A DNA stretch of 64,000 nucleotides from Ornithinimicrobium flavum (GTDB taxonomy: Bacteria > Actinomycetota > Actinomycetes > Actinomycetales > Dermatophilaceae), in assembly GCF_004526345.1 (NCBI RefSeq), contig NZ_CP038213.1:2976001-3040000 (forward strand), given 5' to 3'. Below are positions 60,001 through 64,000 of this stretch, piece by piece (within the stretch, counting starts at the first letter, position 1; every line of letters starts with the position of its first letter). A model generated the notes under the pieces. That model saw only the letters and a program-made list of their open reading frames with translations. It had not been told where the DNA came from and did not search any database. A program made the position numbers and the translations under genes.

Positions 60001-60225
60001 GCCAGTGGTGATGTCGATGGCGCCATCGGCGTCGTCGCCGCGCTCGCACTCCCGCTGGCACACTCGTCTGCGCCGCTCCCATTCATCGCCGCTCTGCTCC
60101 TCGCCATCGGCACAAGTCCGGGTTCCGGTGCCGATGTCTCGTTCGTCGGACTGCAGTGAGCAAGACAGCCACGGCTCCTCGCCTTCCACCACTTCGTGCG
60201 GCGCGGGAGAGCGGCCGGATGATGG

Positions 60226-60621
60226 CTATCCGGTCTCAGTTTCAGTGTCCGCAAGTGAGTCGTCTGCATCCGCTGGGAGGGGACGAAGCACCCGTTTGTC
60301 GTACTTCAGGGTTTCCATGAGTTCATCGACGATCTGCTCACCGCGGCCGGCGCGGATGGCTTCCCCGACGTGCCTCTCGAGATGGTGGCGGAACACCTCG
60401 CGACTGGTGCCCTCAAGCATGCCCTGCACCGCGGCGAGCTGCTTCATGATGTCGGGGCACCAGGCGTCGGCTTCGACCATCTTCACGATGCCTTCGAGGT
60501 GGCCGCGCGCGGTCTTGAGCCGATTGATCGTCCGCCGGTGGTAGTCGACGTCCGAACCCTGCCCACCGCGACTGTTGTCGACTAGGCCGGCGCCTGGTGG
60601 CTGCCCTTGGCTCTGGCTCAC
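60226..60621 (-). CDS. CsoR/RcnR-family metal-sensitive repressor
   Basis: A 131-residue four-helix regulator (DUF156): INRLKTARGHLEGIVKMVE, then WCPDIMKQLAAVQGMLEG and VFRHHLERHVGEAI. The ligand positions read Cys, His (25 later), His (29 later). CsoR copper sensors have Cys-His-Cys, while RcnR-type nickel/cobalt sensors have Cys-His-His, so it is probably not a Cu(I) sensor. GTG 60621 follows GGAGTG. It lies 52 bases downstream of the ABC permease gene and probably controls that operon. Confidence 0.85.
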   Translation of the reverse strand: MSQSQGQPPGAGLVDNSRGGQGSDVDYHRRTINRLKTARGHLEGIVKMVEADAWCPDIMKQLAAVQGMLEGTSREVFRHHLERHVGEAIRAGRGEQIVDELMETLKYDKRVLRPLPADADDSLADTETETG

Positions 60622-60673
60622 TGTGACACTCCATCTCGTTCGGGTCTCTGGCTCAGGACTACCGGAGCCACGG

Positions 60674-62176
60674 TCAGTTCCGGGGGGCGGCGAGGCGGTG
60701 GAAGACGGTCGCGGCAGCACCGGTGATGGCGATCAGCCAGGACAGCGTGAGGACGAGTCCGACTGTCTCGTTGAAGTTGGGGGTGAACGCGCCATCGACG
60801 AGGACACGGACCGCGCCGTAGGCGGGCATCCACGCCGCCCAGGAGGGTGGTGCGGCGTCGAACATGACGTTCTGGGCGAGGCCGACGTCCAGGAACGGAA
60901 GCAGGAACATCAGGTAGAGGCCGCCGAGGCGCCCGACGAGTGGGCCGATGACTACGCCGATCATCCCGTAAGTGAGGGCGATCGCGAAGGTGGCCAGTGC
61001 AAAGGTCACCCAGACCTTGGGAGCGAAGCTGAAGGCGGTGACAGCCAACGACACGGCGCTAACCAACGCTGCGGCCAGAGTGACGACCCCGAGGCGAGCG
61101 GTGAGCACCTCGCGGGGACGGAAGCCGGCGATCACCAGCCGGCGGTCGCCCTCGGCTGATCCGAGCACCACGAAAAGGCCCGCCAGCCCGGTCAGGAACG
61201 CGACGGTGATCGCGACCATGATCGCGCCGTGGACGTCGACCATGGAGAGCACGGTGACCGACCGCTGACCACCCTCGGCCAGCTCCACGGGGGCGGGATC
61301 GTCGGGGGTGGTGGCGATGGACAGTGTGATGAAGAAGATCGGTAAACCAACCAGCAGTACCCACAGTGCGCGGTTGCGGCGGTACTCGCGCCAGGCGAAT
61401 CGCAGCCCGTACCGCAGCCGCGACCACGACGACGCGGACGCGCGGGCGCGAGCTGGTCGGGTGGTGGCGACCAGGGCGACGAACGCCAACGCCAGTCCGC
61501 CGATCGTCCATGTCAGCGAGGCCCCGAGGTCGCCGAGAGGGCCGGCGTGCCCGGTGGAGGCGTCGAGCATGACAAGGGTGGGGAAGTGCGCGGGGAAGAC
61601 CCGGTTGACCAGGGAGTCCGCGTTGCCCATGCCCGGCCCGAGGAACACGTCGAACATCCAGACGAAGATCAGCAGGAGCGACCCGTTCACCTCCGAGCGC
61701 ACCAGTGCCCCGATCGTGGCGCCGATCCCGAGATAGATGACAGCGAACATCCCGGTCGCGAGGACTGCTCGCGCTGGATCGGCGACGTCGGTCCGCACCG
61801 CCAGCGCGAGCAGAGCCCCGGCGGCCGCCACGGCCGCCAGCAGCAACGACGAGGCCAGCCGCGCGGTGACCACCGAGGCGGTGGCCGAACCCGCCGAGGC
61901 AATCCGGTGGTCGGCATCGCGCGAGCCGGCGACGTGGAAGAAGCCGGCGACGCCCGCGAGGAGGGCGGCTGCCCAGCCCGCGGTGGCGGCCTCGAGCTGC
62001 CCGAATGTCGTCTCGGCGCCCAGGATGCGGCCGAAGTCGGCCAGTGCACCGGCGGACAGGGCCACGAACACCACCGGCACCGCCGCAAGCAGCACGAGGT
62101 TGAGCGGTCGCCGGGCGTACTCGAGCAGGTAGCGCCAGGTCGCGAGTCCCGTCAGAGTTGCTGTCGGTGTGCTCAT
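60674..62176 (-). CDS. ABC transporter permease
   Basis: A 500-residue membrane protein with about twelve helices in two similar halves (about 1-250 and 260-500). Each half begins with a short cytoplasmic segment (LATWRYLLEYARRPLNLVLL; YGLRFAWREYRRNRALWVLL). It has the layout of ABC-2-type exporters that fuse two permease domains. It overlaps the ATPase gene by 4 bases. The substrate is unknown; the CsoR/RcnR-like neighbour hints at metal or stress response. Confidence 0.85.
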   Translation of the reverse strand: MSTPTATLTGLATWRYLLEYARRPLNLVLLAAVPVVFVALSAGALADFGRILGAETTFGQLEAATAGWAAALLAGVAGFFHVAGSRDADHRIASAGSATASVVTARLASSLLLAAVAAAGALLALAVRTDVADPARAVLATGMFAVIYLGIGATIGALVRSEVNGSLLLIFVWMFDVFLGPGMGNADSLVNRVFPAHFPTLVMLDASTGHAGPLGDLGASLTWTIGGLALAFVALVATTRPARARASASSWSRLRYGLRFAWREYRRNRALWVLLVGLPIFFITLSIATTPDDPAPVELAEGGQRSVTVLSMVDVHGAIMVAITVAFLTGLAGLFVVLGSAEGDRRLVIAGFRPREVLTARLGVVTLAAALVSAVSLAVTAFSFAPKVWVTFALATFAIALTYGMIGVVIGPLVGRLGGLYLMFLLPFLDVGLAQNVMFDAAPPSWAAWMPAYGAVRVLVDGAFTPNFNETVGLVLTLSWLIAITGAAATVFHRLAAPRN

Positions 62177-62859
62177 CGCGGCACCGTCTTACCGTCAACC
62201 AGGTCGTAGATGCGGTCGAACCGTTCGACGTCGGTGATGAAGTGGCTGATGATCAACAGGCTGCGACCGGCGTCGCGGCGGTCGCGGGTGAGTTCCCAGA
62301 ACCGCTGGTAGGTGTCCCAGTCGAACCCGGCGTAGGGCTCGTCGAGCAGGAGCAGCTCGGGGTCGGGTAGTAGTGCGAGTCCGAGGTTGAGCTTGGCCCG
62401 GGTTCCGCCTGACAGTTCCTCGACGCGGGCGGTGCGCCACTCCGCGAACCCCAGGGTTGCGTAGATGTCCTCGCGCGAGGCCTTCATATTAGGTTCGGCC
62501 ATCCCATAGGCCCGCCCGAACAACTCGAAGTGCTCGTCGCAGGTCAGACGCTCGTAAAGCACCGGATCTTGGGGGCAGAAGCCCACGAGCCCGGTGTGGA
62601 GAACGGTGCCGGCGTCCCGGTCGAGGGCCCCGACCAGGATCTTCATCAGCGTGGACTTGCCCGACCCGTTCTCCCCGACGAGCCCGACCACCTCGCCGCG
62701 CCGCAGTCGTAGCTCGGCGCCGTTCAGCACCGGCTTCACGCGCCGGCGGGGCCACCACCCGGTGCGGTACGCCTTGGCGATTCCAGTGGCCTCGAGCACG
62801 GCCGCTGGATCCGACATTGACGTGCTGGGGGGCCGGAGGAGTGCACTGGTGGGGGTCAT
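62173..62859 (-). CDS. ABC transporter ATP-binding protein
   Basis: A 228-residue ATPase: Walker A GLVGENGSGKSTLMK, Q-loop FCPQDPVLYERLT, signature LSGGTRAKLNLGLAL, Walker B LLLLDEPYAGFD and H-loop LLIISHFITD. It powers the fused permease downstream. ATG 62859 is chosen because GGGAGGAACCG precedes it, although MSDP at 62817 is possible. A G/C-tract palindrome upstream is a likely operator for the CsoR-like protein. Confidence 0.9.
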   Translation of the reverse strand: MTPTSALLRPPSTSMSDPAAVLEATGIAKAYRTGWWPRRRVKPVLNGAELRLRRGEVVGLVGENGSGKSTLMKILVGALDRDAGTVLHTGLVGFCPQDPVLYERLTCDEHFELFGRAYGMAEPNMKASREDIYATLGFAEWRTARVEELSGGTRAKLNLGLALLPDPELLLLDEPYAGFDWDTYQRFWELTRDRRDAGRSLLIISHFITDVERFDRIYDLVDGKTVPR

Positions 62860-62916
62860 CGGTTCCTCCCTCTCGGGGTCGACGTCGCCGCCGCCTCAAA
62901 CTGACTCACCGCAATA

Positions 62917-62941
62917 GTACCACCCCACCTGGGGTGGGGGA
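62917..62941. promoter_or_regulatory. CsoR/RcnR-type operator
   Basis: GTACCACCCCACCTGGGGTG is followed by GGGG: an A/T-flanked C-tract and G-tract palindrome. This is the pattern bound by CsoR and RcnR proteins, 60-80 bases upstream of the ABC operon start. Confidence 0.55.
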
Positions 62942-63116
62942 GCGGGTCCAAGGTCCCATCTCCTTCATCGACCTGCCTTATACAGCGGGTCCTGTCAGTG
63001 GGCTTGGAGCGGGAACTCGAGGTGTGCTGGCCGGGGCAGACCGTGAGGACCTCGCCGGCGACTCCGACGCACACCGGGGGCGTCCTGACACGAAGCCACG
63101 TGTCGCCTGCCATGAG

Positions 63117-63186
63117 CATGGGACCGCTGTAGCCGGTTTTCTGCCAGCTTCATGGGACCACCTGGATTGCCAGTCATGGGACCACC
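63117..63186 (+). repeat. IS21-type terminal repeats
   Basis: CATGGGACC occurs at 63117, 63151 and 63175, the last two extended to CATGGGACCACC. Multiple internal end repeats before istA are usual for IS21 elements. Confidence 0.55.
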
Positions 63187-63285
63187 CGGCGCGTCTTGCT
63201 GGTGGTCTCCTCGATGGCCCGTTTGATCGCTGTGTCAGCTTCGTCGACGCGGAGGTCACCGGGCGTGGGGTTCAGGGAGGTCAGC

Positions 63286-63702
63286 GTGATTGAGGTCAGA
63301 GAGGTGCTGCGGGGCTGGCTCGACGGAGCAGGCTTGCGGACGGTCGCGGAGCGGGCGGGGGTGGACCGCAAGACCGCCCGCCGTTATGTCCAGGCCGCCC
63401 AGGCCACCGGGCTGGAGCGGTCGGCGGGGCTGGCGGCGGTCGACGACCAGCTGGTCGGCGCGGTCGTGGCGGCGGTGCGTCCGGTCCGCCCGAACGGTCA
63501 CGGCGCCGCCTGGGAAGCACTGCTGGCGCGCGAGGAGCAGATCCGGGCGTGGGTGGCTGGGGATGGCAAGGATCAGAAGCCGCTGTCGGTCGTGAAGATC
63601 GAGGAGCTCCTCGCCCGGCAGGGCTGCGTGGTGCCGTACCGGACGCTGCACCGCTTCGCGACCGAGCGGTGCGGGTACCGGGCCAAGGACACCACCGTCC
63701 TA
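63286..63702 (+). pseudogene. istA: IS21-family transposase IstA, N-terminal fragment
   Basis: From GTG 63286 (AGGGAGG upstream) the frame gives MIEVREVLRGWLDGAGLRTV, an HTH with ERAGVDRKTARRYVQ, a second HTH-like segment VVPYRTLHRFATERCGYR and AKDTTV. Here an intact IstA would go on to VRVADGEPG and the DDE core. Sequence identity ends at about 63702 and unrelated DNA follows, so only 139 of about 400-500 codons remain and no istB is present. Confidence 0.75.
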
Positions 63703-63826
63703 GGATGGCTTTACGCCATACCGATGCGAAGTTTCGACGGAGACCCCTTCTGGATGCTTCCTGTTTCGACCTGGGCGAACACCGAACTCCGAAGAATGGT
63801 GCGACCGAAGTCCATCGGGACCTAAT

Positions 63827-64000
63827 ATGGTGAGGAGCGTTCCGGGCGGGAACGGACCGAGAAGCACTCCTCTTGCCCAAGCCGCGAACTCACCAGTTGG
63901 CCTAACTCAGGCCACTTTGGCGACAAAAGTCCGAGATGTGATCGTTGTAGTAGTGGCCCCGTTTGTCGTCCCCGCGATTTTGCTCGTTTTCACGCGCCTG
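63827..64000 (+). CDS. Putative membrane protein, N-terminal part
   Basis: An open frame from ATG 63827 to the window end (58 codons). After about 35 polar residues it enters a hydrophobic run, VIVVVVAPFVVPAILLVF, a single membrane segment or signal anchor. GC content is lower than that of the neighbours. No ribosome site is obvious. The gene continues outside the window, so its family cannot be judged. Confidence 0.35.
   Translation, partial: MVRSVPGGNGPRSTPLAQAANSPVGLTQATLATKVRDVIVVVVAPFVVPAILLVFTRL

Overview
The window is high-GC actinobacterial DNA. Evidence: GTG starts, GTGA/ATGA stop-start overlaps, some leaderless-looking genes, and actinobacterial versions of LuxR, TetR, CmtR/CadD and CsoR-type regulators. 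The first 9 kb reads like ordinary chromosome of an Intrasporangiaceae-like genome (taxon is an inference). From about 9.1 kb to the end it is a mosaic accessory region.

Layout. 1-9.1 kb: end of an MFS transporter, an internally deleted flavodoxin, an alpha/beta hydrolase, an amidohydrolase, an endo/exonuclease/phosphatase protein, a frameshifted GH13 amylase, a nucleotidyltransferase, two LuxR-type regulators (one frameshifted), two small proteins, and two truncated genes abutting at one junction. A decayed tRNA 3' half at 9.12 kb may mark the island edge. 10.0-17.6 kb: a HerA-Mre11(SbcD)-Rad50(SbcC)-NurA operon, the archaeal-type DNA end-resection set, with a one-base deletion in sbcC. 17.7-21.7 kb: a three-gene operon headed by a zinc-hook SMC-like ATPase, a candidate defence system. 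21.7-25.8 kb: an ISL3 element split by a complete group II intron and itself inserted in an older ISL3 remnant. 25.9-29.6 kb: a Pif1-like helicase with a BRCT tail and two unknown genes. 29.9-31.6 kb: five 35-bp tandem repeats and an IS110-family element. 31.8-35.7 kb: a recombinase/HTH/zinc-ribbon trio, then a CmtR-CadD cadmium module. 35.9-37.2 kb: a zinc-finger protein and VapBC.

37.2-56.8 kb is the most unusual part. A tyrosine recombinase with a divergent partner gene occurs twice in direct orientation (37.3-39.0 and 45.6-47.3 kb). The DNA between recombinase and partner recurs, diverged, at 53.2 and 56.7 kb. A 16-base motif, CGCGGCNNNNNGACGC, recurs nine times in one orientation between 43.06 and 56.82 kb. 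It separates short modules that encode an abortive-infection protein, a CHAT-domain protein, a PD-(D/E)XK nuclease, a GIY-YIG nuclease, a DUF429 protein, a HEPN-like protein, a subtilisin-trypco2 pair and a RusA-like nuclease. I read this as a possible integron-like cassette array run by a non-IntI tyrosine recombinase and stocked with conflict genes. That is an inference from repeat layout, not a proven mobility system. Nested ISL3 elements and an IS1634-family element with a 42-bp target duplication interrupt it.

56.9-64 kb: a divergent SDR/TetR pair with twin operators, a decayed IS1380 transposase, a CsoR/RcnR-type regulator beside a two-gene ABC exporter, a truncated IS21 istA and the start of a membrane protein.

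Several otherwise intact genes carry single-base indels or stops (amylase, LuxR, sbcC, the SMC-like ATPase, the intron RT tail, DUF429, GIY-YIG). These could be real decay or sequencing error, and only reads can tell.
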